A stretch of DNA of 64,000 nucleotides from Variovorax sp. V93. Lineage in GTDB: Bacteria > Pseudomonadota > Gammaproteobacteria > Burkholderiales > Burkholderiaceae_C. The notes beneath the pieces were generated by a model. It saw only the letters and a list, made by a program, of their open reading frames with translations. It searched no databases and was not told the origin of the DNA. Every line of letters begins with the position of its first letter. Position 1 is the stretch's first letter. The stretch covers positions 124,001 to 188,000 of the forward strand of contig NZ_AP028670.1 in NCBI RefSeq assembly GCF_041154485.1. Direction: 5' to 3'. This document shows, piece after piece, positions 18,280-27,445 of the stretch. The position numbers and the translations under genes are program-made.

Positions 18280-18297
18280 TCGGCGCGCGCCGTGCCA

Positions 18298-19269
18298 TCA
18301 ACCGCGGCGCGGCCTCTTGCGCGCCAGGCGCTGCAGGATCGCCATCATGTCCTGCGCAGTCGATGTCAGTTCCATGCCACGCCGCGTGACGATGCCGTAG
18401 GGCGACAGCGCGCTTTTCAGCCGTACAGGCAAGACGCGAAAGCGCTCGCCTTCGTTGTCGACCATGGCGCGCGGCAGGACGCCGACCATGCCCGCCTTCT
18501 CGACCATGTTGAGCATGGTGTAGACCGACGATACGCGCACCAGGTCGGCCGGCAATCCCAGGCCTTCGCCGCCGAACTCAGCTTCCAGCAAGCGCCGCGT
18601 CGGCGTGGGCGAATCCTGGATCACCCAGGACAGGCCATGCAGGTCGGCCAGGCTGCGCGAGCGCTGCGAGACAGGGCCATCGCGCCCCGTGAAGATGCAC
18701 AGCGGCTCGTCGCTGAGCGGCAGCAGTTCGAATTGCAAACTGTCCTGCGGACGCACGAAGCGCGCGAGCACGAAGTCGAACTCGTTCTTCCCCAGGTCCG
18801 CCAGCAGCCGGTCGCTGGAGGACTCGACGATGCGCACCGAGACCGCGGGCCGTGTCTTCTTGAGCTCCAGCACCGCCGCCGGCAGCAGACCGGCCGCCGT
18901 CACCATGATGGCGCCGATGGTCAGCGTGCCGTGGCCGCTGCGCACCAGCGTGTCCAGGTCGGCACCGAAGCGCTGCGTCTCGCCGAGCACGCGGCGCGCA
19001 TACACGGCGACGAAGCGGCCAAAGTCGTTGATCTCGATCGCGCGCGCGCGCCGCGTGAACAGCTGCACGCCCAGCACATCCTCCAGGTCCTGCAGGATCT
19101 TGGTGGCCGCCGGCTGCGTGAGGCTCATAGCAACTGCCGCCTGCCGCAGGCTGCTGGTGCGCGCCAGCGCGTCGATAAGGCGCAGATGCTTGAGCCGCAA
19201 GCGGCCCACCAGGCGATGCCGCGCGCGCTCCGCGGCCTGCTCTTGCGCGTCGTCTCTGCTGATAACCAT
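18298..19269 (-). CDS. LysR-family transcriptional regulator (GbpR-like)
   Basis: 323 residues. After an unusually long N-terminal tail of about 25 residues comes the helix-turn-helix (LKHLRLIDALARTSSLRQAA, LTQPAATKILQDLEDVLGVQ). The effector domain has the G-T-L-x-I-G-A and SSVYTMLNMVEKAGMVGVLP segments found in the GbpR branch, whose members control sugar-binding-protein and sugar-acid genes. It is divergent from the epimerase/dehydrogenase/ABC operon that starts at 19363, its probable target. The effector is probably a sugar acid or lactone; that is inference. Confidence 0.9.
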   Translation of the reverse strand: MVISRDDAQEQAAERARHRLVGRLRLKHLRLIDALARTSSLRQAAVAMSLTQPAATKILQDLEDVLGVQLFTRRARAIEINDFGRFVAVYARRVLGETQRFGADLDTLVRSGHGTLTIGAIMVTAAGLLPAAVLELKKTRPAVSVRIVESSSDRLLADLGKNEFDFVLARFVRPQDSLQFELLPLSDEPLCIFTGRDGPVSQRSRSLADLHGLSWVIQDSPTPTRRLLEAEFGGEGLGLPADLVRVSSVYTMLNMVEKAGMVGVLPRAMVDNEGERFRVLPVRLKSALSPYGIVTRRGMELTSTAQDMMAILQRLARKRPRRG

Positions 19270-19362
19270 TGCGTATCAAATCCGGAAATTTCTTCAATAT
19301 TAATTGGATGGCATCCCTTCTACAGTGCGGGCCGGTTCAACACACTCGAAGGAAGACATCCC
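19270..19362. promoter_or_regulatory. Divergent lysR/epimerase promoter with candidate LysR site
   Basis: A 93-base AT-richer spacer. GAAATTTC, a perfect 8-base palindrome at 19285-19292, is followed by the AT tract TTCAATATTAATTGG, which could contain an overlapping promoter. Its location directly between a lysR gene and its probable target fits a LysR binding site. Exact boxes are not assigned. Confidence 0.4.
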
Positions 19363-20391
19363 ATGCAGGTTTTCGTATCAGGCGCCACGGGGCGCGTCGG
19401 TGGCACGCTCGCGCGCGCCTTGCTGGAACGGGGCTGGCGCGTGCGCACGCTGGCGCTGCCGCAGGACCGCAACCTGGCGGCCACGCGCGACGCCGGCATC
19501 GACTGCGTGGTGGGCGACCTGGCCGACCTCCCCGTCGTACGCCAGGCCATGGAGGGCGCCGATGCGGTGTTCCACATGGCGGCTGCCATCTCGTTCCAGC
19601 CGCAGGCGCGCGACCTGATCTGGAGCGCCAACGTCGTGGGCACCTACAACGTGCTGCGCGCCGCTGCGGAGCAGTCCGCCAGGCGGCCGGTGCGCCTGGT
19701 GTTCGCGTCGAGCGATCAGGTCTACCCCACGCGCTTCGCGCGCTACCGGCCGACCGACGAACTGCACCCGCGGGAGCCCTACACCTTCTATGGGCTGAGC
19801 AAGCTGCTGGGCGAGGACATGGCCGCGTTCTATGCGCGTTCCGAGCCCAATCTGAAGATCAGCACGGCGGTCTTCTCGCACATCGAGGCTGCGCACGAGC
19901 TGCTGGACCCGAACGGCGAATATTCCAGCGCGGCGTTTTACGTGAACGGCCGCGTGCGCAGCCTGAAGGCCAGCAGCACGCACCATGCGGGCGCCACCAG
20001 CCAGGCCGAACTGCGCAGCATCCTGGACGTGCTGGAGCCGCTGGTCGCGCCCGACGAGCCGCTGCTACTGGCACGCGACGCCGACGGCAAGCCGCACACG
20101 CAGGAGCTGGTCGACGTGCGCGACATCGTGCAGGGCCTGCTGCTGATCCACGACAAGCCCGAGGCCATCGGCGAGACCTTCAACCTGGCGCCCGCCACGC
20201 CGGTCAGCCTGGCGGAGTTCATTCCCTATCTGGCCGAGGCCACCGGCCGGCGCTACGTCGAGGCGCGCATCCCCGTGGAGCTGGGCCGCACGCACGGCAG
20301 TGCGGCCAAGGCGCGCGCGCTGCTGGGCTATGCGCCGAAGTATTCGCTGTTCGACATGGTCGACGAAGCCGCCGGCAGGGGCGCTCTGTGA
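19363..20391 (+). CDS. NAD(P)-dependent extended SDR epimerase/dehydratase
   Basis: 342 residues. The Rossmann motif VSGATGRVGGTLARALLERG (residues 5-24) opens the protein. The YxxxK catalytic pair is YTFYGLSKL, with the upstream Ser in VFASSDQVYP completing the SDR triad. The C-terminal half contains LVDVRDIVQGLLLIHDKPEA and AYNLAP-type elements (GETFNLAPATPVSLAEFIPY) of the sugar-nucleotide/uronate epimerase class. GAAGGAAG precedes the ATG. It is first in an operon with the Ldh2-type dehydrogenase (overlapping) and the ABC transporter. The natural substrate may be a free sugar acid rather than a nucleotide sugar. Confidence 0.85.
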   Translation: MQVFVSGATGRVGGTLARALLERGWRVRTLALPQDRNLAATRDAGIDCVVGDLADLPVVRQAMEGADAVFHMAAAISFQPQARDLIWSANVVGTYNVLRAAAEQSARRPVRLVFASSDQVYPTRFARYRPTDELHPREPYTFYGLSKLLGEDMAAFYARSEPNLKISTAVFSHIEAAHELLDPNGEYSSAAFYVNGRVRSLKASSTHHAGATSQAELRSILDVLEPLVAPDEPLLLARDADGKPHTQELVDVRDIVQGLLLIHDKPEAIGETFNLAPATPVSLAEFIPYLAEATGRRYVEARIPVELGRTHGSAAKARALLGYAPKYSLFDMVDEAAGRGAL

Positions 20392-21467
20392 GCGACAGCC
20401 TGCGTTACGACGTCGCCGCTGTCCGCGCGTTCGCGCGCCAACTGTTCGAGGCGGCCGGTCTCGCGCCCGACAAGATCGACAGCGTGGTGCGCTCGCTGGT
20501 CACGGCCGACATGATGGGCCACACGACTCACGGGCTGGCCATCGCCCCCTGGTACCTGCAGGAGGCACACAGCGGCGCCATGGCGTTGCACGGCGAGCCC
20601 GAGGTGCTGTCCGACCGCGGCGCCTGTGTGGCCTGGAACGGCCGGCGCCTGCCGGGCGCCTGGCTCATCGACCGCGCGATCGACGTGGCGCTGGAGCGCA
20701 TCGAGGCGCACGGCGTCGTCACCTGCACCATCGCGAACGGCTATCACACCGGTGCGCTGGCAACATACCTGCCGCGCCTGACCGAGCGCGGGCTGATGGT
20801 GGTTCTGGCCTGCTCGGGCCCAGCGCACAGCGGCGTTGCTCCTTTTGGCGGCACGCGCGGTTTGTTCACCCCCAACCCGCTGGCCGCCGGCATGCCCAGC
20901 GGCGGCGACCCTGTGCTGCTGGACATCAGCTGCTCCATCACCACCATCAAGCGTTCGACGCAGGTGGCCAAGGCCGGCGGCCGGCTCCCGGGCCAGTGGG
21001 TGATGGACGCACACGGCGAGCCCACGGACGACCCTGCCGTGCTGCTGCAGGGCGGCGGCAGCCTGCTGCCCGTCGGCGGCCTGGACCACGGCCACAAGGG
21101 TTACGCCATGGCCTTGCTCGTCGAGTCGCTGACGCAGGGCCTGTCGGGCTACGGCCGCCGCGACGGCCCCACCGGCACTGTGATGAACACCTTCCTGCAG
21201 GTGCTGGATCCGGCGGCCTTCGGTGGCCGCTGCGCATTCACCGACGAGACCGACTGGCTGATCGAAGCCTGCCACGCCAATCCACCGCGCTCCGGCCTCG
21301 ACCGCGTGCGCGTGCCCGGCGATCGGGCCATGGCGCGCCAGCGCACGGCACTGGCCGAAGGTGTGGCGCTGGACCAGGCCATCCTCGACGGCTTGGCGCC
21401 ATACGCCTCGGCCTGTGGCCTGCCGCTGCCGCAAGCCCTGAACCAGCGCGACACCCAGGCGGCCTGA
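20388..21467 (+). CDS. Malate/L-lactate dehydrogenase (Ldh2) family oxidoreductase
   Basis: 359 residues from GTG 20388, overlapping the epimerase stop as GTGA. Family marks: DMMGHTTHGLAIAPWYLQ near the N terminus with the catalytic His, NGYHTGALATYLP, PFGGTRGLFTPNPLAAGMP (NAD-binding loop) and GGLDHGHKGYAMALLVESLT. This fold reduces 2-oxo acids or imino acids with NAD(P)H; characterised members include malate, 2,3-diketo-L-gulonate and ureidoglycolate dehydrogenases and pyrroline-2-carboxylate reductase. In this sugar-acid setting a 2-oxo sugar acid is likely. Confidence 0.87.
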   Translation: MSDSLRYDVAAVRAFARQLFEAAGLAPDKIDSVVRSLVTADMMGHTTHGLAIAPWYLQEAHSGAMALHGEPEVLSDRGACVAWNGRRLPGAWLIDRAIDVALERIEAHGVVTCTIANGYHTGALATYLPRLTERGLMVVLACSGPAHSGVAPFGGTRGLFTPNPLAAGMPSGGDPVLLDISCSITTIKRSTQVAKAGGRLPGQWVMDAHGEPTDDPAVLLQGGGSLLPVGGLDHGHKGYAMALLVESLTQGLSGYGRRDGPTGTVMNTFLQVLDPAAFGGRCAFTDETDWLIEACHANPPRSGLDRVRVPGDRAMARQRTALAEGVALDQAILDGLAPYASACGLPLPQALNQRDTQAA

Positions 21468-21509
21468 ATCCATTTCCCTTTCACCGACAACACGACCAGG
21501 AGACAAGAC

Positions 21510-22334
21510 ATGCACCACAGTCCCATACCCAACCTGCGCCGCACCTGGCTACAGGCCGCCCTCGCCTGCACGCTCGCCGGCGTCGCCTGGGCGCCAGCCC
21601 ATGCCGACGCGCTGGACAGCATCGCCAAGAGCGGCGTGCTGCGCATCTCGATCGACCCGGCCGCGCCGCCCTACTCCGCCAAGGACGCCAAGCTCGCGTT
21701 CGCGGGATCGGAGGTCGAGGTCGCCGAACTTCTGGCCAAGGACCTGGGCTTCAAGCTGGAGATCGTGCCGACCAATCCAGCGAGCCGCATCCCGTACGTG
21801 CTGACCGACAAGACCGATCTGGTGATCTCCACGCTGTCGATCACGCCGGAACGCGAGAAGGTGATCGATTTCTCGGTGCCGTATTCCGGCATCCAGGTCA
21901 TCGTGGGCGCACCGCGTGCCACGCCGCTGGCTCGCATGGACGACCTGGTGGGCCGCAAGGTGGCCGTGGTGCGCGGCAGCACCAACGACGCCGAGCTGAC
22001 CAAGGCCGCCAAGCCCGGCACCGAGGTCGTGCGCTTCGACGACGATGCGACCGCCATCACCGCGGTGCTCAGCGGCCAGGCCGAGTTCTATTGCACAGCG
22101 CCCGCCCTGCTGGCCCCGGTCAACCAGCGCAGGCCGGAGCTGGCCATGGAGCCCAAGCTGGTGGTCAAGACCAACCTCACCGGCATCGGCATCCGCAAGA
22201 ACGAGACACGCCTGAAGGCCCGCGTGGACGACTGGGTGCGCGAGAACCTGCGCAACGGCAAGCTCAATGCCATCTACCGCAAGCACCACAACGCCGACCT
22301 GTCGCCCGACGTCGCGCGCGCCGCAGGCGCCTGA
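21510..22334 (+). CDS. Polar-solute ABC transporter periplasmic binding protein (paralogue 1 of 4)
   Basis: 274 residues; signal peptide with hydrophobic core LACTLAGVAWAP and AHADA cleavage region. It belongs to the HisJ/GlnH solute-binding family 3: DSIAKSGVLRISIDPAAPPY, EVEVAELLAKDLGFKLEIVP, DLVISTLSITPEREKVIDFS and NGKLNAIYRKHHNADLSPDV. RBS is AGGAGACAA at 21498-21506. It is encoded next to a near relative at 22368, with the permeases downstream, so the ligand is a small zwitterion or carboxylate rather than necessarily an amino acid. Confidence 0.9.
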   Translation: MHHSPIPNLRRTWLQAALACTLAGVAWAPAHADALDSIAKSGVLRISIDPAAPPYSAKDAKLAFAGSEVEVAELLAKDLGFKLEIVPTNPASRIPYVLTDKTDLVISTLSITPEREKVIDFSVPYSGIQVIVGAPRATPLARMDDLVGRKVAVVRGSTNDAELTKAAKPGTEVVRFDDDATAITAVLSGQAEFYCTAPALLAPVNQRRPELAMEPKLVVKTNLTGIGIRKNETRLKARVDDWVRENLRNGKLNAIYRKHHNADLSPDVARAAGA

Positions 22335-22367
22335 CACCCAACCCGAACCGACATCAAGGACACTGCC

Positions 22368-23180
22368 ATGACCATGCGCCATTCCGGCCGCCTCCTCGGC
22401 GCCCTGTGCGCCGCCGCGTGCACCCTGTGGGCGCCTGCCGCCCTGGCCCAATCCGATACGCTCGCCAGAGTGCAGGAGAGCCGCAAGATCCGCATCGCGA
22501 TCGACCTCAACGTACCACCCTGGTCGTACAAGAACGACAAGCTGGAGGTGACCGGCTCGGAAGCCGAGACCGCCCAGTTGCTGGCCAAGGACCTGGGCGC
22601 GGAGCTGGAGATCGTGACCACCAACGGCGCGAACCGCATTCCGCTGCTGATCACCAACCGCGCCGACATCGTGATCTCGGCCATGACCATCACGCCCGAG
22701 CGCCTGAAGACGATCGACTTCTCCATTCCGTACTCCGGCATCTCCACGTTCGTCGCCGCACCGAAGTCCATGGTCATCCGTACGCCGGCGGACCTGGCCG
22801 GCAAGCGCATCGCCGTCACGCGCGGCACCACCAACGACACCGACGTGACAAAGCTCGCGCCGCCCGGCGCCGAGATCGTGCGCTTCGAGGACGAGGCCAC
22901 CACCATGACCGCCGTGGTCAGCGGCCAGATGGACGTGATCGCGCAGGCCACCACGCTGATCGCGCTGATCAACCAGAAGGCGCCCGCGCGCCAGCTGGAG
23001 CCCAAGCTGCCCTTGCAGGAATCCCTGTTCGGCGTCGGTCTCCGCAAAGGCGACACACGCATGAAGGAGTGGATCGACCGCTGGATCCAGGCGCAGCTCA
23101 AGAATGGCAAGCTGCAGGCGATCTACCGCAAGCACCAAGGCGCGGATCTGCCAGCGGCGGTGCTCAAGTCCGCTTCCTGA
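22368..23180 (+). CDS. Polar-solute ABC transporter periplasmic binding protein (paralogue 2 of 4)
   Basis: 270 residues, clearly paralogous to the gene 33 bases upstream and to those at 25494 and 28431. Signal peptide ends near ALAQSDTL; the mature protein shows RIAIDLNVPPWSYKNDKLEV, GSEAETAQLLAKDLGAELEI, DIVISAMTITPERLKTIDFS. The aromatic and acidic ligand-pocket segments differ between the paralogues (PYSGISTFVAAPKSMV here, PYSGIQVIVGAPRATP in paralogue 1), hinting at different ligands served by one permease. Confidence 0.9.
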   Translation: MTMRHSGRLLGALCAAACTLWAPAALAQSDTLARVQESRKIRIAIDLNVPPWSYKNDKLEVTGSEAETAQLLAKDLGAELEIVTTNGANRIPLLITNRADIVISAMTITPERLKTIDFSIPYSGISTFVAAPKSMVIRTPADLAGKRIAVTRGTTNDTDVTKLAPPGAEIVRFEDEATTMTAVVSGQMDVIAQATTLIALINQKAPARQLEPKLPLQESLFGVGLRKGDTRMKEWIDRWIQAQLKNGKLQAIYRKHQGADLPAAVLKSAS

Positions 23181-23416
23181 GCGCTGCCCCGCACGCCAGC
23201 GCAAGGGGTTTCGTCCCACCCAACGGGACGATCCAGGGCGACTCGGGTTAACCCTGAACGCCCTGAACACCGGGGTGCTCTTTAGCATTCCCGGCACGCG
23301 TCGTCCACCGCCTGTCCGGATGGTGGGACGCCCTCCCCTCGCACCATGAGCACTGCCTTCCTTCTTCTCCGCTGCCGGCCCCGCGCCACGCAGCGGCCTC
23401 ACCCGAGGTCCACCCC
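23181..23416 (+). other. Intergenic spacer with small hairpin between binding-protein and permease genes
   Basis: 236 bases without a credible gene. CGTCCC (23212-23217) and GGGACG (23225-23230) form a 6-bp stem with a 7-base loop, without a following T-run. It could lower read-through from the abundant binding-protein message into the permease genes, as is common in ABC operons. No -35/-10 pair could be named. Confidence 0.4.
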
Positions 23417-24100
23417 TTGAACTACGAATTCGATTTCGGCGCTGTGCTGGCGTTCTGGCCACTGTTCGCCGAAGGCGCCTGGGTCACGCTGCGGCTGGCC
23501 TTCTTTGCCACCGTCATCGGCTTTCTGTTCGGCACGCTGTGCGCGATCGCGCGCACCAGCGGGCCGACCTGGCTGCAACGCATCGTGGCCGGTTATGTGG
23601 AAGCCATCCGCAACACCCCGCTGCTGATCCAGAGCTACTTCCTGATCTTCGGCATGGCCAGCATCGGCCTGCGGCTGCCGATCCTGGTGGGCGCCACGAT
23701 CGCCCTGGTGGTCAACATCGGCGCCTACACCACCGAGATCATGCGCGCGGGCATCGACTCGATCCAGCCGGGCCAGCTGGAGGCGGCGGAATGTCTGGGC
23801 TTGTCGCGCACGCAGGTCTACCTGCATGTGGTGCTGCGCCCGGCCATGGAGCGCGTGTACCCGTCGCTGGCCAGCCAGTACGTGCTGCTGATGCTGGCCT
23901 CCAGCATCCTGTCGTCGGTCGGGGTCGAGGAACTGTTCGGCATCTCCAACCGCGTGCAGAGCGACACCTTCCGCAACTTCGAGGTGTTCGTCGTGCTTGG
24001 CGTTGTGTACCTGGCGCTGTCGATGCTGCTGCGCGCGACCTTCTGGCTGCTGAACCTGGCGCTGTTCACCCGCCGGCGCAAGCTCGGCACGCCGATCTGA
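23417..24100 (+). CDS. Polar amino-acid-type ABC transporter permease, TTG start
   Basis: 227 residues read from TTG 23417. There is no ATG in a suitable place and MNYEFDFGAVLAFWPLFAEG is the normal start of HisM/GlnP-type permeases. About five transmembrane segments and the EAA loop (QLEAAECLGLSRTQVYLHVV, LRPAMERVYPSL), which contacts the ATPase, are present. It pairs with the permease that starts 13 bases after its stop, making the heterodimeric channel. It lies 236 bases after the binding-protein genes. Confidence 0.92.
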   Translation: MNYEFDFGAVLAFWPLFAEGAWVTLRLAFFATVIGFLFGTLCAIARTSGPTWLQRIVAGYVEAIRNTPLLIQSYFLIFGMASIGLRLPILVGATIALVVNIGAYTTEIMRAGIDSIQPGQLEAAECLGLSRTQVYLHVVLRPAMERVYPSLASQYVLLMLASSILSSVGVEELFGISNRVQSDTFRNFEVFVVLGVVYLALSMLLRATFWLLNLALFTRRRKLGTPI

Positions 24101-24113
24101 AGGAGCCCGCACC

Positions 24114-24744
24114 ATGAACATGCAATACATCGGCTCGCTGCTGCAGGGCCTGTGGGGCACAGTGCTGCTGAGCCTGCTGACCTTCCTGTTCGGCGGCCTG
24201 TTCGGCCTGGTCATCGCGCTGGCGCGCATCTCGCCGCTGCGCCTGGTCGCCCGCGCCACGCAGGCCTACATCCAGTTCATGCAGGGCCTGCCGCTGCTGG
24301 TGCTGATGGGCCTGTGCTTCTACGGCCCCAGCCTGCTGGGCATGCAATCGGTCAACCCGCTGTTCGCGGCCACGCTGGCCATGACCTTCTACGCCGGCGC
24401 CTACCTGGGCGAGATCTGGCGCGGCTGCCTGGAGGCCGTGCCCAAGTCGCAGTGGGAGGCTGCCGAATGCCTGGGCCTGTCGCGCGGGCAGCGCATGCGG
24501 CTGGTGGTGCTGCCGCAGGGCCTGCGGCTGGCCACGCCGCCCACCGTGGGCTTCATGGTGCAGATCGTGAAGAACACGTCGGTCGCTTCGCTGGTGGTCG
24601 GCTTCACCGAGCTCTCCTACAACGCCAAGGTCCTCAACAACACCACGTTCCAGCCATTCCTGTACTTCGGGCTGGCCGGTCTTCTGTATTTCGCGGTCTG
24701 CTATCCCTTGTCCCGGCAGGCCCGCAAGCTCGAAAGGAAGCTCA

Positions 24745-24761
<17 letters not shown>
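24114..24761 (+). CDS. Polar amino-acid-type ABC transporter permease
   Basis: 215 residues with an N-terminal hydrophobic segment (LLSLLTFLFGGLFGLVIALA) and the EAA motif QWEAAECLGLSRGQRMRLVV followed by LPQGLRLATPPTVGF. Typical length for HisQ/GlnP-type subunits. GGAG precedes the ATG, and the gene overlaps the ATPase gene by 17 bases, so the three transport genes are translationally linked. Confidence 0.93.
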
Positions 24762-25473
<712 letters not shown>

Positions 25474-25493
25474 TTTCTACACAAGGAGCAACC

Positions 25494-26306
25494 GTGATTT
25501 CTCGGCGACACATTTTTCCCCTGGCGGCCCTCGGCGCGGCTTGCCTGCTGGCCGGTGCCCGGCCCGCCCACGCGCAGCAGGACACCCTCGCTGCCATCCG
25601 CCAGGCCAAGACCCTCAAGGTGGCCCTGGAGTTCGGCCGCCCGCCATGGGGATACAAGGACGACAAGCTCAAGATGACCGGCTCGGACATGGAGGCCGCC
25701 GAGTTGCTGGCCACCGACCTGGGCGTGAAGCTGGAGATCGTCGAGGTGACGGGCCCCAACCGCATCCCCTTCCTGCAGACGCGCAAGGCCGACGTGGTGC
25801 TGTCGACCTTCTCGATCACGCCCGAGCGGCTCAAGGTGATCGATTTTTCGCAGCCCTACGCCAGCGCTGTGCAGATCGTCGGCGCGCCGAAGAACGTGGT
25901 GCTCAAGAGCGAGGCCGACCTCAAGGGCAAGCGGGTGGGCGTCACACGCGCCACCACCGGCGACGTGGAACTGACCAAGAAGGCCAAGGACCTCGGCGTG
26001 GAGGTGCTGCGCTTCGACGACGAGTCGACCAACATGACGGCGCTGGCCAGCGGCCAGGTCGACATCGTGGTGCAGGAGCCGGCGACGCTGACGGCCGTGG
26101 CCGCGCGCAACCCGGCCCGCCAGATCGAGCCCAAGTTCATCTTCGCGCAGTTCCCGGTGGGCATCGGCCTGCGCAAGAACGACACGGAACTGAAGGCCTA
26201 TCTCGACCGATGGGTCAAGGGCCACATGGCCGACGGCAAGCTGAACGCGATCTACCGCAAGTTCCACGGCACGGACCTGCCGACCGAACTCCTGAAAGGC
26301 GGCTGA
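25494..26306 (+). CDS. Polar-solute ABC transporter periplasmic binding protein (paralogue 3 of 4), GTG start
   Basis: 270 residues from GTG 25494, with AAGGAGCAA upstream. The signal peptide (MISRRHIFPLAALGAACLLA, cleaved near AHAQQ) precedes solute-binding family 3 features: TLKVALEFGRPPWGYKDDKL, GSDMEAAELLATDLGVKLEI, DVVLSTFSITPERLKVIDFS. It lies directly after the ATPase gene and closes the plus-strand operon; a strong hairpin follows the stop. Confidence 0.9.
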   Translation: MISRRHIFPLAALGAACLLAGARPAHAQQDTLAAIRQAKTLKVALEFGRPPWGYKDDKLKMTGSDMEAAELLATDLGVKLEIVEVTGPNRIPFLQTRKADVVLSTFSITPERLKVIDFSQPYASAVQIVGAPKNVVLKSEADLKGKRVGVTRATTGDVELTKKAKDLGVEVLRFDDESTNMTALASGQVDIVVQEPATLTAVAARNPARQIEPKFIFAQFPVGIGLRKNDTELKAYLDRWVKGHMADGKLNAIYRKFHGTDLPTELLKGG

Positions 26307-26314
26307 AGCCGCCC

Positions 26315-26341
26315 GGCCGCTCCCTGTGTGCGGGAGCGGCC
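26315..26341. terminator. Perfect 10-bp hairpin between convergent genes
   Basis: GGCCGCTCCC (26315-26324), a 7-base loop, and GGGAGCGGCC (26332-26341). It lies 8 bases after the stop of the binding-protein gene and just before the end of the minus-strand enolase-family gene. There is no U-tract, but position and symmetry suit a bidirectional terminator. Confidence 0.6.
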
Positions 26342-26353
26342 ATGCTCACAGGG

Positions 26354-27445
26354 TCAGACGCGGTAGCGCGCCAGCACTTGCGCGTCGGGCACGAAGCCGT
26401 GGCCCGGCACCTGCGGAATGCGCACCGTGCCGCGCACCGGCAGCGGCGTGCCGCCCTCGGCCAGGTCGGCTCCAGGCTTCACGTACAGGTGCTCGAACAG
26501 CGGCTCGCCCGCCAGGCCCGCGCCGAGCTGCAGAGTGGCGAAGTAGCCGGGGCCGAAATACGGCGAATGCGGCATCATCGTCACACCCTGCGCCTCGGCC
26601 AGGGCCGCAACGGCCACGAACTCGGTGATGCCGCCGACCTTGATCACCGAGGGTTGGGCAAAGCGCACGGCGCCTGCTTCCAGCATGCGGGCGAACTCGT
26701 GGCGCGTGCAGGCGTTCTCGCCGGCGCCGAGCGGGAACGCACTGTTCAATTGCGCCTGGGTGCGGATGTCCTCCGGCGGAAACACCGGCTCCTCGACCCA
26801 CATCGCATCCACCTCGCGCAGCACGGCGATACGCTCCCGGGCCTGCTCGGTCGACCAGGCGCAGTTGACGTCCACCGACAGGCCGATGCCCGGCCCGCTG
26901 GCGGCGCGGCCGGCACGGAGGATGTCGGGCTCGATCTCGTGCAGCTTGATGTAGCGGTAGCCCTGGGCAACGGCTTCGCGGCAGTACTTCTGCACCAGCT
27001 CGGCGTCGCCATAGCGCACCAGGCTCGCATAGGCCGGGATCTCGCTGCGCCGCGCGCCGCCCAGCAGGGCATGCAGCGGCTTGTCCTGCGCCTTGGCGGC
27101 GATGTCCCACAGCGCGATGTCGAAGCCGGAAATGGCGAACATCGTGATGCCGTAGCGGCCGAACAGGTGCAGCCGGCGCTGCAGCTCCAGCGTCAGCGCC
27201 TCGGGCGTGGCCGGCAGCTCGCGTCCCTGCAGCAAGGGCGCGACCATGCTGCGCGCGGCCGCCGCCACCGCGGCGCGGCAGGAATACGCAAAGCACTCGC
27301 CCCAGCCGACAAGGCCGGTGTCCGTCTCGACGCGCACCAGCACGAACTCGAGCGAGTCCCAGCGGCCCGGCGTGATGCCCAGGCCGCTGCCGCCGTCGTC
27401 GAACGGAATGACCGCCTCGATGACTTCGATGTGCGCGATCTTCAT
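26354..27445 (-). CDS. Enolase-superfamily mandelate racemase/muconate lactonizing-like enzyme, possible aldarolactone cycloisomerase
   Basis: 363 residues. The superfamily fold has an N-terminal capping domain and a barrel with metal ligands Asp-192 (VDVNCAW), Glu-218 (WVEEPVFPPED) and Glu-243 (GAGENACT), and His-293 (MMPHSPY) as a base. The usual K-x-K base motif is K-x-H here (Lys-167, His-169 in YRYIKLHEIE). The gene overlaps the uronate dehydrogenase gene by four bases and lies downstream of it. A role opening galactaro- or glucarolactone, the product of that dehydrogenase, is plausible, as in Agrobacterium galactarolactone cycloisomerase. That specific assignment is inference. Confidence 0.82.
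   Translation of the reverse strand: MKIAHIEVIEAVIPFDDGGSGLGITPGRWDSLEFVLVRVETDTGLVGWGECFAYSCRAAVAAAARSMVAPLLQGRELPATPEALTLELQRRLHLFGRYGITMFAISGFDIALWDIAAKAQDKPLHALLGGARRSEIPAYASLVRYGDAELVQKYCREAVAQGYRYIKLHEIEPDILRAGRAASGPGIGLSVDVNCAWSTEQARERIAVLREVDAMWVEEPVFPPEDIRTQAQLNSAFPLGAGENACTRHEFARMLEAGAVRFAQPSVIKVGGITEFVAVAALAEAQGVTMMPHSPYFGPGYFATLQLGAGLAGEPLFEHLYVKPGADLAEGGTPLPVRGTVRIPQVPGHGFVPDAQVLARYRV

Noticed and set aside
18282..18293. CGGCGCGCGCCG palindrome between convergent epimerase and lysR genes
   Set aside because: A self-complementary GC run with no loop of suitable length and no U-tract; expected by chance in such GC-rich DNA.
20300..23251. A 983-codon plus-strand open frame over the Ldh2 and binding-protein genes
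   Set aside because: Arg/Ala/Gly/Pro-rich composition without motifs, in another frame of three genes with clear family features.
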